Source: DAIOGN01 sp036745245 (GTDB lineage Bacteria; Zixibacteria; MSB-5A5; JAUVRN01). Taken from it: DNA of 27,164 bases. Of the stretch, positions 8,326-17,984 are shown one piece after another (position 1 is the first letter of the stretch; each line of letters opens with the position of its first letter). The notes beneath the pieces are model-generated. The model had not been told where the DNA came from. It worked only from the letters and a program-made list of their open reading frames with translations, and did no database searches. The stretch lies in assembly GCA_036745245.1 (NCBI GenBank), contig DAIOGN010000032.1, positions 1 to 27,164 on the forward strand, in the 5' to 3' direction. The position numbers were made by a program, and so were the translations under genes.

Positions 8326-9838
8326 AATCCATCCCAACGCCTCCTTCGTTCGCGTCGCTTTGGCCTTCGCCTGGGCCGTGTGGGTGTGCCTGCAGTGTTA
8401 CGCCCAGAGCGCCCAGGCAGCCACCGTTCGGATTCCGGGGGCCGAGTCGGTGCGCATCGCGAGCTGGAAGGTGGAGGGGATCACCTACGTCCGCGCCACC
8501 GAACTGATCGGCGCTCTCGGCGGCACCGTGGACTACGGCCCGTTCCCGGCCGCCGCCACGGCCCGGATCAGCGGGCACACCATGGTGCTCTTCGACTCCT
8601 CACCCTTCGTTCGCCTCGACACCACGGTGTTCAATCTCTCGGTGCCGGTGCTGCTCAAGGACGGAGACGTCACACTGCCCCTGGCCACTACGGCGGAACT
8701 TCTGGGTCGCATCTTCAAAACTCCGGTGGGGTGGTCACCGCAGGATGAGGTGCTGCAGTTTCAACAGTCCAATCTGAAGCTGGGCACGATCGCGGGCGAA
8801 CTCCTGCGCAACGGCCTGATCCTTCAGATCCCCACCGGCGGTCCGGTGGCCTACGAAGTGTATCCGTCCATGGACGACTGGCTCAACATTTCCATCCCGG
8901 GCGCTACGCTGGGAAGCGTGTCGTTCAATCGCCGGCCGTTCTCGCGCTACATCTGGGAGTTCAAGTCGTACGAGCTGGAAGGGTCGGCCCAGCTGTCGTT
9001 CCGCCTCCAGCCGGGCCGGGTGCGCTGGGAGCATCGCCTGGTGCCCGATCCCTACCGCATCGAGCTCACCCTGTTCGACACCACGTTTCAGCTCGACTCA
9101 GCCGATGCACCCGGCGTGCTCGGATCCGAAACCGCGGGGCTGGAGCTCGACCCCATCGATGTGATCGTGGTGGATGCAGGTCACGGAGGCGAGGATCTTG
9201 GCGCCGTGGGGCGTCGCGGCATCCGGGAGAAGGACGTGGTGCTGGGAGTGGCCCTCGAGCTGGCCCGACTGCTCAATGGCGACCCCATGTTCAAGGCGAT
9301 CCTCACGCGCGACGACGACACCTTCGTGCCGCTTAAGAAACGCGCAGAGATCGCCAACGAGGCCAACGCCGATCTGTTCATCTCGCTGCACGCCAATTCG
9401 GCTCCGCGCAAGTCGGCGCGCGGATTCGAGACCTTCTTTTTGTCGGCCGCGAAATCCGACGAGGCGCGCGCCACGGAGCAGCTGGAAAATGCCTCGCTGC
9501 GCTTCGAGGAGTCTCACGCGGAGGCGGGCACCGACGACATGGACTTCATTCTCACGGATCTTCTGCAGAACCAGTTTCTGGTGGAGTCGGCCGAGCTGGC
9601 GCAGACCATTCAGAGGGAGTTCGCCCAGACGTTCTCCGTGCCCGACCGCGGCGTGAACCAGGCCGGGTTCGTGGTGCTGTACCACGCCTACATGCCGTCC
9701 GTGCTCGTGGAGACCGGGTTCGTTTCGAATGCAGACGAAGAGCTGTGGCTCGCGAATCGCACGAATCAGAAGAAGCTGGCGGAGGCCCTGTATCGCAGCG
9801 TGGTGTCGTTCCGGCGAGGGAGCGAGGAGAAATTGTGA
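8300..9838 (+). CDS. Secreted N-acetylmuramoyl-L-alanine amidase (Amidase_3)
   Basis: A zinc amidase that cuts the bond between N-acetylmuramic acid and L-alanine in peptidoglycan, probably for cell separation or wall turnover. From GTG 8300 it has 512 residues: a signal peptide with hydrophobic stretch VALAFAWAVWVCL and an AQA cleavage region near residue 40. A beta-rich N-terminal region (about 45-270) follows, starting like a copper-amine-oxidase-N/AMIN-type module. The catalytic domain is about 285-510. Zinc and catalytic residues are visible: His295 in DAGHGG, Glu310 in IREKDVVL, His364 in SLHANSAP, Glu471 in VETGF. An insert (about 375-425) matches the regulatory-helix position known in AmiA/AmiB/AmiC. 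The start overlaps smpB by 26 bases and has AAGGA upstream; a start at 8255 would spoil the signal peptide. The end overlaps murI as GTGA. Confidence 0.92.
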   Translation: MRAIAAKIRIHPNASFVRVALAFAWAVWVCLQCYAQSAQAATVRIPGAESVRIASWKVEGITYVRATELIGALGGTVDYGPFPAAATARISGHTMVLFDSSPFVRLDTTVFNLSVPVLLKDGDVTLPLATTAELLGRIFKTPVGWSPQDEVLQFQQSNLKLGTIAGELLRNGLILQIPTGGPVAYEVYPSMDDWLNISIPGATLGSVSFNRRPFSRYIWEFKSYELEGSAQLSFRLQPGRVRWEHRLVPDPYRIELTLFDTTFQLDSADAPGVLGSETAGLELDPIDVIVVDAGHGGEDLGAVGRRGIREKDVVLGVALELARLLNGDPMFKAILTRDDDTFVPLKKRAEIANEANADLFISLHANSAPRKSARGFETFFLSAAKSDEARATEQLENASLRFEESHAEAGTDDMDFILTDLLQNQFLVESAELAQTIQREFAQTFSVPDRGVNQAGFVVLYHAYMPSVLVETGFVSNADEELWLANRTNQKKLAEALYRSVVSFRRGSEEKL

Positions 9839-10638
9839 ACGATCGTCCGCTGGGTGTGTTCGACTCGGGACTCGGTGGGTTGTCCGTGGTGCGCGCTCTG
9901 TGGCATCACCTGCCCTCCGAATCGATCGTGTACTTCGGCGACACCGGCCGCTTCCCGTACGGCACCCGCTCTCCCGAAGTCATTCGTCGGTTCTCGCGAC
10001 AGAACGCGGCCTTTCTCCTGGAGCGTCAGTGCAAGGCCGTGGTGGTGGCCTGCAATACGGCGTCGGCGCATGCCCTCCGGGACTTGCAGGAGCATTTGTC
10101 GGTGCCTGTGGTGGGCGTGGTCGAGCCTGGTGTGGAAGCGGCGCTCGCGGCACACCATGGCGGCCGTCTGGGGCTCCTCGCTACATCGGGTACCGTGGCA
10201 TCGGGCGCCTACGAGAACGCGCTCAAGGCGAGGCGGCCGGATCTGGATCTGGTGTCGATTGCCGCCCCGCTGTTCGTGGCCCTGGTGGAGGAGGGCTGGA
10301 CGAATACTCCGGCCACCGAACTCATTGCCCGCGAATACACCAAAGGCTTCGCCCCCGGACCCTTCGACGCCGTGATCCTGGGCTGCACGCATTTTCCGCT
10401 CCTGCGACCCGTGCTCTCGAAGGTGCTTGGATCGGGCGTGTCGCTCGTGGATGCGGCGGAGGCGACGGCCGCCAAGGTGGCCACGGTCCTGCGCGAAACG
10501 CGGCTCGAACGCGCGGGAGGCACACCACGGCACGAGTACTATGTGTCCGACGGCCCGGAGAAGTTCGAAACGCTGGGGCCCTTGTTCCTGGGGACCCATG
10601 TGGAAGAGGCGCGCGTAGTACACATTGAAAACTACTGA
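9835..10638 (+). CDS. murI: Glutamate racemase
   Basis: Converts L- to D-glutamate for peptidoglycan precursor synthesis in the cytoplasm. 267 residues, normal for the family. Motifs are VFDSGLGGLSV near the start, FGDTGRFPYG, the first catalytic cysteine in VACNTASAHAL, the second in LGCTHFPLL, and a late DAAEA segment. The GTG at 9835 overlaps the amidase stop (GTGA) and has AGGAG just upstream. The frame is open further upstream but that part lies inside the amidase gene. With the amidase it forms a small peptidoglycan pair in the smpB transcript. Confidence 0.96.
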   Translation: MNDRPLGVFDSGLGGLSVVRALWHHLPSESIVYFGDTGRFPYGTRSPEVIRRFSRQNAAFLLERQCKAVVVACNTASAHALRDLQEHLSVPVVGVVEPGVEAALAAHHGGRLGLLATSGTVASGAYENALKARRPDLDLVSIAAPLFVALVEEGWTNTPATELIAREYTKGFAPGPFDAVILGCTHFPLLRPVLSKVLGSGVSLVDAAEATAAKVATVLRETRLERAGGTPRHEYYVSDGPEKFETLGPLFLGTHVEEARVVHIENY

Positions 10639-11272
10639 TCCGGACACGCGGCCGGAACTCGTGCTGGCCACCCACAATCGGGACAAGGGCCGGGAAATCG
10701 CGCAGCTGTTGTCCGACCTGCCCATCACGGTGCGCGGCCTGTGGGAGTGGCCGGCTCACCGTGCAATCGACGAGACAGGGCGAACCCTGGATGAGAACGC
10801 CCGGCTCAAGGCAGAGGAGGCGTGTGCCTACACAGGCTCCTGGGCGCTGGCCGACGACACGGGACTTCTCGTGAATGCTCTGGGGGGCGCTCCGGGTGTG
10901 TGGTCGGCGCGCTACTCCGGACCGGAGGCCACCTACGCGTCCAATCGGCAAAAGCTCCTGGACGACATGAAGTCGGTCCCCGCCGGGGAGCGCGGCGCGC
11001 GGTTTGAAACCGTGATCGCCATTGCCCGGCCGGGCGAGGAAACGCTTACTGTTGCGGGCCGGGTGGAGGGAGAGATTCTCACCATCGAGAAGGGGGCCGG
11101 AGGGTTCGGGTACGACGCCGTGTTCTATCACCCGCCTTCGCGGCGCAGCTTCGCGGAGCTCTCGCTCGCAGAGAAAAACGCCATCTCGCATCGTGGACGC
11201 GCCGTCAACCTCGCCCGGTCGCTTTTGGTGAAGCTCTTGAATACAAGTCGAGAGGGGTGCGCGGGCCGCTGA
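10625..11272 (+). CDS. rdgB: RdgB/HAM1-type XTP/dITP pyrophosphatase
   Basis: House-cleaning hydrolase that removes dITP, ITP and XTP by releasing pyrophosphate, keeping deaminated purines out of DNA. 215 residues from the TTG at 10625. Family motifs are LATHNRDKGREI near the start, LADDTGLLVNALGGAPGVWSARYSG (about residues 74-98), GAGGFGYDAVFYHP and ISHRGRA. The start is the weakest part: TTG overlaps the last 14 bases of murI and no strong ribosome site is seen, so coupling to murI translation is likely. murI and rdgB are often neighbours in bacteria. The unit from smpB appears to end here, and a new strong ribosome site begins the next gene. Confidence 0.93.
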   Translation: MKTTDPDTRPELVLATHNRDKGREIAQLLSDLPITVRGLWEWPAHRAIDETGRTLDENARLKAEEACAYTGSWALADDTGLLVNALGGAPGVWSARYSGPEATYASNRQKLLDDMKSVPAGERGARFETVIAIARPGEETLTVAGRVEGEILTIEKGAGGFGYDAVFYHPPSRRSFAELSLAEKNAISHRGRAVNLARSLLVKLLNTSREGCAGR

Positions 11273-11327
11273 CGGCCGGCGCGGTCACTGCCCTTGGGGT
11301 TCAGATTCATCCACAAAGGAGGGACGC

Positions 11328-11936
11328 GTGATTTTTAGCAGGCTTGTCAGTTCGGCCCTGGTGGCCACACTCGTCGTAGCGATCGCAGGCTGCGGCGGCA
11401 AGAAGGTGACGCGGATCGATCCCAACGAGACGGTAGATCTGTCGGGCGAATGGAACGACACCGATTCGCGACTGGTGGCAGAGGAGATGATCAAGGATTG
11501 CCTGTCGAACAAATGGCTGCCCGACCACCTGCGCGCCAAGGCGAAGAACCCCACGGTGATCGCCGGTTCCATCCGCAACAAATCGCTGGAACACATCGCC
11601 GTGGGCACGTTCCTCAAGGACATCGAACGCGCCATGGTGAATTCGGGCAGCGTGCAGGTGGTGGCGTCGGCGGAGGAACGGGGCGAGGTGCGCGAGGAGC
11701 GCGAAGATCAGAGAGTGAACGCCTCACCGGAGACCCTCAAGCAGATGGGCCGCGAAGTGGGCGCCGACTACATGCTCCTGGGTGAGATCAATCAGATCAA
11801 CGACGCCGCCGACGGGGAGGCCGTGAAGTACTACCAGACGGATCTTCAGCTCGTGAACATCGAAACCAACGTGAAGGTCTGGATGGGACAGAAGAAGATC
11901 AAGAAGATGCTCAACCAGTCGAGCTACGGTCCCTAG
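11328..11936 (+). CDS. lpoB: LpoB-like penicillin-binding protein activator lipoprotein
   Basis: A 202-residue predicted lipoprotein of the LpoB/COG3417 type. In enterobacteria LpoB is an outer-membrane lipoprotein that stimulates the PBP1b peptidoglycan synthase. The GTG start is fixed by AAAGGAGGG at 11315-11323. Signal sequence and lipobox AIAGC give Cys22 as the lipidated residue. The mature part contains DLSGEWNDTDSRLVAEEMI, PTVIAGSIRNKSLEHIAVGTFLKDIERAMVNSG and GADYMLLGEINQI, the family pattern. Its partner is the COG3014-like lipoprotein that follows after about 115 bases, a pairing seen in many proteobacteria. Role in this organism is inference, since no class A PBP is in the window. 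Confidence 0.85.
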   Translation: MIFSRLVSSALVATLVVAIAGCGGKKVTRIDPNETVDLSGEWNDTDSRLVAEEMIKDCLSNKWLPDHLRAKAKNPTVIAGSIRNKSLEHIAVGTFLKDIERAMVNSGSVQVVASAEERGEVREEREDQRVNASPETLKQMGREVGADYMLLGEINQINDAADGEAVKYYQTDLQLVNIETNVKVWMGQKKIKKMLNQSSYGP

Positions 11937-12051
11937 CTCGTCTGGACAGATACCGCTTGGATGAACCGAGTGTGGGGCGGCCGCTGCGTGTTGAAGACTG
12001 GCCTTCGGCCGCAGATGCGTGAGGCGGCCCCTGCATCGCCAGGGCCATAGC

Positions 12052-13497
12052 ATGCGATTCTCTACAGTGCGTGGTCGTGTGTCGGGCCGGCACAGGCCGG
12101 CCCACTCATCGCACCCATGTGGCACGTGTGGGCCCGTGGGCGCACTGGCCGTGTTGTTGCTGTTCGCGGCGTTGTCCGGGTGCGCTTCCCACAATCAGGA
12201 ACTCGTCGACGTGCGCACGTCTTTGGCGGCCGGCGACGTGCCCGCGGCTGTGGCCGCATTCGAAAAGCGGAAAGAGAAAGAGTCCGACCTGTTGTACTGG
12301 CTCGATCGCGGCTACATGATGCATCTGGCCGGGCGCTGGAACGAAAGCAACGAAGCGTTCGAGAAGGCGGAGAAACGCGCCGAGGATCTTTACACGAAGA
12401 GTCTTTCGCGCGCCGCGGCGTCTCTGGTCACAAGCGATCTTTCGCTCCCCTATCGCGGTGCGGCTCACGAGTTGCAGTTCATTCAGTACTATCGGGCCCT
12501 CAACTACCTGGCCCTGGGCACGCCGGACGATGCGCTGGTGGAGGCGCGCAAAGCCAACGAGTACCTGTCGCGCTACGCGGAAGAGACGCAGGGGCAGGAG
12601 CACTTCCGGCAGGATGCCTTTCTCCAATACTTCACGGGAATCCTGTACGAATCGCGCGGAGAAGCCAACGATGCGGCGATTTCGCTGCGTGACGCCTGGG
12701 CGCGCTACGGAGAATATGAAGCCGCCTTCGGTGAAGGGGCTCCTCCGTGGCTCATGTCCGATTACTACGCGGCGGCCGAACACGTGGGCCGGCAGACGGA
12801 CCTGGAGGAGCTACGGGCACTCGATTCCACAGTGGCTGCGCGGGCCGGGGAAGGGAACACCCACAACACCGTGGTCTACTTCGAGTGCGGGTTTGTGCCG
12901 TATCGGGAATCTGTGCGCATCACGCTCCCGATTTTCGACGGGAACACGCTCGATCAGATGGCGACCGCAGAGAAGTATGTGAATGCGTACGGCGACGACA
13001 TCTACGCATACGAAAAGAGCAACGTGAAGCTCGACCACGTGCTGTCGTTCGCGTTTCCCCGGCTCGTGGAGATTCCCGCGCAGGTGGTCACGTGCGAGCT
13101 GGCACTGCCTTCGGGTGAGGTGTTTCAAGCCGAGCCGGCGATCCACCTGGCCGCGGTGGCCGCCGCAGACTTCCGACGGCGTATGCCGGAAATTCTGCTC
13201 AAGACGGTGGCGCGCGCTTTGGCCAAAGAGGCCCTCCGCAAAGCAGCGAAAAAGGAAGACGAGACCTTCGGCTGGATCGTCAACACGATCAACGTGGCCA
13301 CAGAGCAAGCCGACACGCGGAGTTGGATCCTGCTGCCGGGACGTATTTACATGCTGAAGACGGAATTGCCGCCCGGGGCCCACGAATTGACCGCCCGATT
13401 CTACGGTGGCGAAGGCGAGCTGCTGGGGGAGGCCCGAAAGACCGTACAGGTAACCACGGGATCTACGAGCGTCACAACCTTTCGATGTTTCAAGTAG
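12052..13497 (+). CDS. COG3014-like TPR lipoprotein
   Basis: A 481-residue predicted lipoprotein with lipobox ALSGC (Cys44) after an unusually long, basic N-region. The N-terminal half is helical and repeat-like (AAVAAFEKRKEKESDLLYWLDRGYMMHLAGRWNESNEAFEKAEK is read as TPR-type helices, about residues 60-260). The C-terminal half is more beta-rich with PYRESVRITLPIF and ends in FYGGEGELLGEARKTVQV. The make-up and position behind an lpoB-like gene match the uncharacterised COG3014 family that keeps company with LpoB. Function is unknown; a role in outer-membrane or wall assembly is inference. ATG 12052 was chosen over GTG 12019, which has no ribosome site; the true start could also be further inside. 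The gene ends just before the rRNA promoter. Confidence 0.75.
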   Translation: MRFSTVRGRVSGRHRPAHSSHPCGTCGPVGALAVLLLFAALSGCASHNQELVDVRTSLAAGDVPAAVAAFEKRKEKESDLLYWLDRGYMMHLAGRWNESNEAFEKAEKRAEDLYTKSLSRAAASLVTSDLSLPYRGAAHELQFIQYYRALNYLALGTPDDALVEARKANEYLSRYAEETQGQEHFRQDAFLQYFTGILYESRGEANDAAISLRDAWARYGEYEAAFGEGAPPWLMSDYYAAAEHVGRQTDLEELRALDSTVAARAGEGNTHNTVVYFECGFVPYRESVRITLPIFDGNTLDQMATAEKYVNAYGDDIYAYEKSNVKLDHVLSFAFPRLVEIPAQVVTCELALPSGEVFQAEPAIHLAAVAAADFRRRMPEILLKTVARALAKEALRKAAKKEDETFGWIVNTINVATEQADTRSWILLPGRIYMLKTELPPGAHELTARFYGGEGELLGEARKTVQVTTGSTSVTTFRCFK

Positions 13498-13579
13498 CCG
13501 CACCAACTCATTGTACGACAGCGAGATAGCCGGCCTCGACAGATATTCTGAAAGTATTCAACAAAGATTTTAGAAAAGC

Positions 13580-13608
13580 TTGACACTCGGTGAGTGCCCC
13601 CCTATTAT
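13580..13608 (+). promoter_or_regulatory. rRNA promoter upstream of 23S
   Basis: Perfect TTGACA (13580-13585), 17-base spacer, TATTAT (13603-13608). The 40 bases before it are A/T-rich, unlike the surrounding DNA, and could act as an UP element. A G-rich stretch CGGGG follows the -10, as in stringently controlled rRNA promoters. Confidence 0.85.
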
Positions 13609-13620
13609 CGGGGTTGCCTT

Positions 13621-13657
13621 GCAGGGCGCTTTTGCGCCCTGCTGTTCTTTGACAACT
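13621..13657 (+). promoter_or_regulatory. rRNA leader hairpin and boxA antitermination site
   Basis: A perfect 9-bp hairpin GCAGGGCGC-TTTT-GCGCCCTGC (13621-13642) is followed directly by TGTTCTTTGACAACT (13643-13657). The latter matches the boxA element that loads Nus factors on rRNA transcripts. In many operons boxA sits in the 16S-23S spacer; here it stands in a stand-alone 23S leader. Confidence 0.75.
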
Positions 13658-13681
13658 GCAGATGGAGCATAATGCGAGTGT

Positions 13682-13715
13682 AAGCATCTTCAACGATGCA
13701 CTCAAACGAGCAACC
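13682..13715 (+). other. 5' arm of 23S RNase III processing stem
   Basis: This stretch (starting AAGCATCTTCAACGATGC) pairs over about 30 bases with 17675-17709 beyond the 23S end, with a few G-U pairs and a small bulge. It is the usual precursor stem cut by RNase III. Confidence 0.75.
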
Positions 13716-15446
13716 ATTAGGTTGTGGATCAAGTTACTAAGAGCGCACGGGGGATGCCTTGGCATGTGGAGCCGATGAAGGACGTGGTAAGCTGCGATAA
13801 GCCTCGGGGAGGAGCAAACATCCTTTGATCCGGGGATTTCCGAATGGGGCAACCCGGCTTCGGGTAACCGAAGTCGCGGCCGGATGAATTCATAGTCCGG
13901 CACGAGGTAACGGGGAGAACTGATACATCTTAGTACCCCCAGGAACAGACAACAACCGTGATTCCCATAGTAGCGGCGAGCGAAATGGGAACAGCCTAAA
14001 CCGATTCCTGCGTCAAAGCCCGGTGGCGTTGCAGGGTCGGGGTCGTGGGACCCGATCGATCTGGCACCTGACAGATCGCACAGTTACCAAAACACGCTCT
14101 AGACGAAGCCTCTGGAAAGGGGCCCCGGAGTGGGTGATAGGCCCGTAGTCAAAAGAGTAGTGTTCTGTGTTCGGAGTTCCCAAGTAGGGCGGGACACGAG
14201 AAATCCCGTTTGAATCTGCCGGGACCACCCGGTAAGGCTAAATACTCCCACATGACCGATAGCGAACGAGTACCGTGAGGGAAAGGTGAAAAGTACTGCT
14301 GACGCAGAGTGAAATAGTACCTGAAACCGTGTGCTTACAAGCGATCGGAGTCCTGCCCGAATCTTCGGATTCGGACCAGGATGACGGTGTGCCTATTGAA
14401 TAATGATCCGGCGAGTTACATGTCCGTCGCAGGGTAAGGTGAACACCACCGCACCCGTAGCGAAAGCGAGTCTGAATAGGGCGATCGTGGCGGGCAGTAG
14501 ACCCGAAGCCATGTGATCTAGGCATGGCCAGGATGAAATCCCGGTAAAACGGGATGGAGGTCCGAACCCACTAACGTTGAAAAGTTAGGGGATGAGCTGT
14601 GCCTAGGGGTGAAAGGCCAATCAAACTTGGCGATAGCTGGTTCTCCCCGAAATGCCTTTAGGGGCAGCCTCGGTGTATAGCGTAGCGGAGGTAGAGCACT
14701 GACTGGGTTAGGGGCCCCACAAGGTTACCGACCCCAATCAAACTCCGAATGCCGCTCACGTGTTTACCGGGAGTGAGGGCGCGAGGGATAAGCTTCGTGT
14801 CCGAGAGGGAAACAACCCAGATCGTCGGCTAAGGTCCCTAAATTCATGCTAAGTGACAAAGGTTGTAGAGTTACTGAAACAGCCAGGATGTTGGCTTAGA
14901 AGCAGCAATCATTTAAAGAGTGCGTAATAGCTCACTGGTCTAGTGATTCTGCGCCGATAATACACGGGACTAAGCATGATACCGAAGCCACGGGCTCTTA
15001 TCTTCGGATAAGAGCGGTAGGGGAGCATTCTGCCGTAGGTCGAAGGCCGGTCGTAAGACCGACTGGACGAAGCAGAAGAGATTATGCCGGAACGAGTAGC
15101 GATTATGCGGGCGAGAACCCCGCACGCCGCAAGCCTAAGGTTTCCTGAGGAAGGTCAGTCCTCTCAGGGTTAGTCGGTCCCTAAGCTGAGGCCGAAAGGC
15201 GTAAGTGATGGGAAACGGGTCAACATTCCCGTACCACCGGACAGCCGTTATGAGGTATGGGGTTACGCAGAAGTGAATGCCAGCCGGCTGATGGACGCCG
15301 GTCTAAGCGTGTAGGAGGGGCAGGTAGGCAAATCCGCCAGCCCAACTCCGAGGCGCGATGGGGAGTCCCTAGGACATAAACTGGCAATAAGCATGCTGCC
15401 GAGAAAAACCTCTATCCCAGGATGTCAGGTGACCGTACCGCAAACC

Positions 15447-15477
<31 letters not shown>

Positions 15478-15728
15478 TGCTCGAGCGAACCGTGGTTAAG
15501 GAACTAGGCAAAATAACCCCGTAACTTCGGGAGAAGGGGTGCCGCCGGTAGGTGACCAGTCCTCGCGACTGGAAGCCCAAAGCGGTCACAGTAAAGTGGC
15601 CTGGGTGACTGTTTACTAAAAACACATGACTCTGCTAAGCCGTAAGGCGACGTATAGGGTCTGATACCTGCCCGGTGCCGGAAGGTTAAAAGGAGGGGTC
15701 AGCGACTTCGGTTGCGAAGCTCTGAATT

Positions 15729-16054
<326 letters not shown>

Positions 16055-16068
16055 AACGGTCCTAAGGT

Positions 16069-16698
16069 CAGCAATCGCTAGCCTTAGTAAAACTGAACTA
16101 TATGCGGGAAACTCCTCGCACAGCTGCCCGGTACTCGGTCCGCTTCCTGGGCCAGTCAAAATCCGGCAGACATGGGGACAATCCGCAGGGAAGGCCCAAA
16201 GTGATACGATGGGAACCCTCAGAGGCTATATGTTCGGGGTCGGCCTATGAAGCTTGCCGCTGAATGGATAGTCGGTTTTGTAGACGGTGAAGGCTGCTTT
16301 CATGTGGGGATATCACAACATCCCGGCATGACAGTCGGCTTTCAGGTACTTCCTGAATTCACCGTGGTACAACACAAACAAGATGTGCAGATCCTCCACG
16401 CCCTGAAGAAGCAGTTCGGGTGCGGGGTGGTGCGAGTCAATCACGGAGACCGAATGGCCTACCGTGTGCGCAGCCTGCAGCACCTCAATGAGCACATCAT
16501 TCCATTCTTCGAAAAGCACTCCCTCAAATCAAAAAAGCGAATCGACTTCCTGAAATTCAGGCGAGTCGTGCAGTTGATGAGCGAGGGAACACATCTGACC
16601 AGCGAAGGAGTCGAGGAAATTCGACAAATCGCGGGGGAGATGAATAGAGGCCGACTAAGATAGAGTCCAGCTGTCCTGGAAACAGGATGGGTTAACTG
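16069..16698 (+). mobile_element. Group I intron 2 in 23S, site L1931, with homing endonuclease gene
   Basis: 630 bases inserted after the U equivalent to E. coli 1931. P1: exon CTAAGGT (16062-16068) pairs with GCCTTAG (16081-16087), again with U-G at the splice site. P10: TCGCT (16075-16079) pairs with the downstream exon AGCGA, with one unpaired A next to the guide. The last intron base is G (16698). R-like CCTCAGAGGCTATATG (about 16215-16230) and S-like AAGATAGAGTCC (16657-16668) flank the endonuclease gene, placing it in the P8 region. P7 here is weaker than in intron 1 (GGCT/AGTC with a G-U). Segments such as GGGAAACTCC, CCGGTACT and GACAATC are shared with intron 1. Confidence 0.92.
16247..16663 (+). 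CDS. Intron-encoded LAGLIDADG homing endonuclease, single motif
   Basis: A 138-residue protein encoded inside intron 2. The motif WIVGFVDGEGCF (residues 7-18) aligns with LAGLIDADG, with Glu15 at the catalytic acid position. Only one copy is present, so it should act as a homodimer, as I-CreI and I-CeuI do. It is shorter than both. The C-terminal EIRQIAGEMNRGR is typical of the family. Expected job: cut intronless 23S genes at or near the 1931 site so that the intron is copied in. The stop TAG (16661-16663) directly abuts the P7 strand AGTCC, so gene and ribozyme are packed with no gap. The ribosome site is weak. No frameshift or stop interrupts it, so it looks functional. Confidence 0.92.
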   Translation: MKLAAEWIVGFVDGEGCFHVGISQHPGMTVGFQVLPEFTVVQHKQDVQILHALKKQFGCGVVRVNHGDRMAYRVRSLQHLNEHIIPFFEKHSLKSKKRIDFLKFRRVVQLMSEGTHLTSEGVEEIRQIAGEMNRGRLR

Positions 16699-16741
<43 letters not shown>

Positions 16742-17250
16742 ATAACAACTTGGGCGCTGTCTCAACCACGGGCTCGGCGAAACTGTAGTAGCGGTGAAGA
16801 TGCCGTTTACCCGCAACGGGACGGAAAGACCCCATGAACCTTTACTGCAACCTGACATTGGGTTTTGGTGTCGCATGTGTAGTATAGCTGGGAGACTTTG
16901 AAGCCGGGCCGCTAGGTTCGGTGGAGTCAAAAGTGAAATACCAGCCTTGTGCTACCGGAATTCTAACCTGCAGCCGTGAATCCGGCTGAGGGACATTGTC
17001 AGGCGGGTAGTTTGACTGGGGCGGTTGCCTCCTAAATGGTAACGGAGGCGCCCAAAGGTTCCCTCAGGCTGATTGGTAACCAGCCGACGAGTGCAAAGGC
17101 ATAAGGGAGCTTAACTGCGAGACAGACACGTCGAGCAGGTGCGAAAGCAGGGCTTAGTGATCCGGCGGTTACGCGTGGAAGTGCCGTCGCTTATCGGATA
17201 AAAGGTACTCTGGGGATAACAGGCTTATCTCCTCCGAGAGTTCATATCGA

Positions 17251-17315
<65 letters not shown>

Positions 17316-17674
17316 TGGCTGTTCGCCAATTAAAGTGGTACGTGAGCTGGGTTTAGAACGTCGTGAGACAGTTCGGTCCCTATCTGTTGCGGGCGCAGGA
17401 TGCTTGAGGGGAGCTGTTCTTAGTACGAGAGGACCGGAACGGACGAACCGCCGGTGTACCTGTTGTGACGCCAGTCGCAGCGCAGGGTAGCCGTGTTCGG
17501 AAGGGATAAGCGCTGAAAGCATATAAGTGCCAAGCCCACCCCAAGATAAGGCATCCCTCCTTTTAGGACTAAAGGCCCCCGGTAGACTACCGGGTTGATA
17601 GGTCATAGGTGTAAGCGCAGCGATGCGTTCAGCCGAGTGATACTAATAGGCCGTGAGACTTGATCCTTTTTAAT

Positions 17675-17709
17675 CGTTGATCGTTTCGGGTGCGTCGTTG
17701 AAGGTGCTT
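17675..17709 (+). other. 3' arm of 23S RNase III processing stem
   Basis: Pairs with 13682-13715; the best block is GTCGTTGAAGGTGCTT against AAGCATCTTCAACGAT, allowing G-U pairs. It lies between the 23S end and 5S. Confidence 0.75.
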
Positions 17710-17780
17710 GGGACGTGAAAGGGAGCCAGGACACAATTCTGGCTGCTTTGTCCCCTCGCATATGCTCATCTGCAAATATT

Positions 17781-17897
<117 letters not shown>

Positions 17898-17906
17898 TAA
17901 TGCTGA

Positions 17907-17933
17907 AGCCCCCGCGGAAACGCGGGGGCTTTT
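17907..17933 (+). terminator. Terminator of the 23S-5S operon
   Basis: A 10-bp perfect stem AGCCCCCGCG / CGCGGGGGCT with a GAAA tetraloop and a T run. It lies 10 bases after 5S. Confidence 0.92.
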
Positions 17934-17984
17934 GTACATACATGCTGAACGTGATTCACTTACCACCCCACAGGAGAAAACAAC

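Noticed and set aside
14010..14160. Possible third insertion in 23S, where the gene is about 90 bases longer than E. coli
   Set aside because: The extra sequence forms a helix expansion common in this variable part of domain I and shows no P1/P10 or core motifs of an intron.
17667..17780. Possible tRNA in the 23S-5S spacer
   Set aside because: No cloverleaf or T-loop signature, only the processing arm and a small AGCCAG/CTGGCT hairpin.
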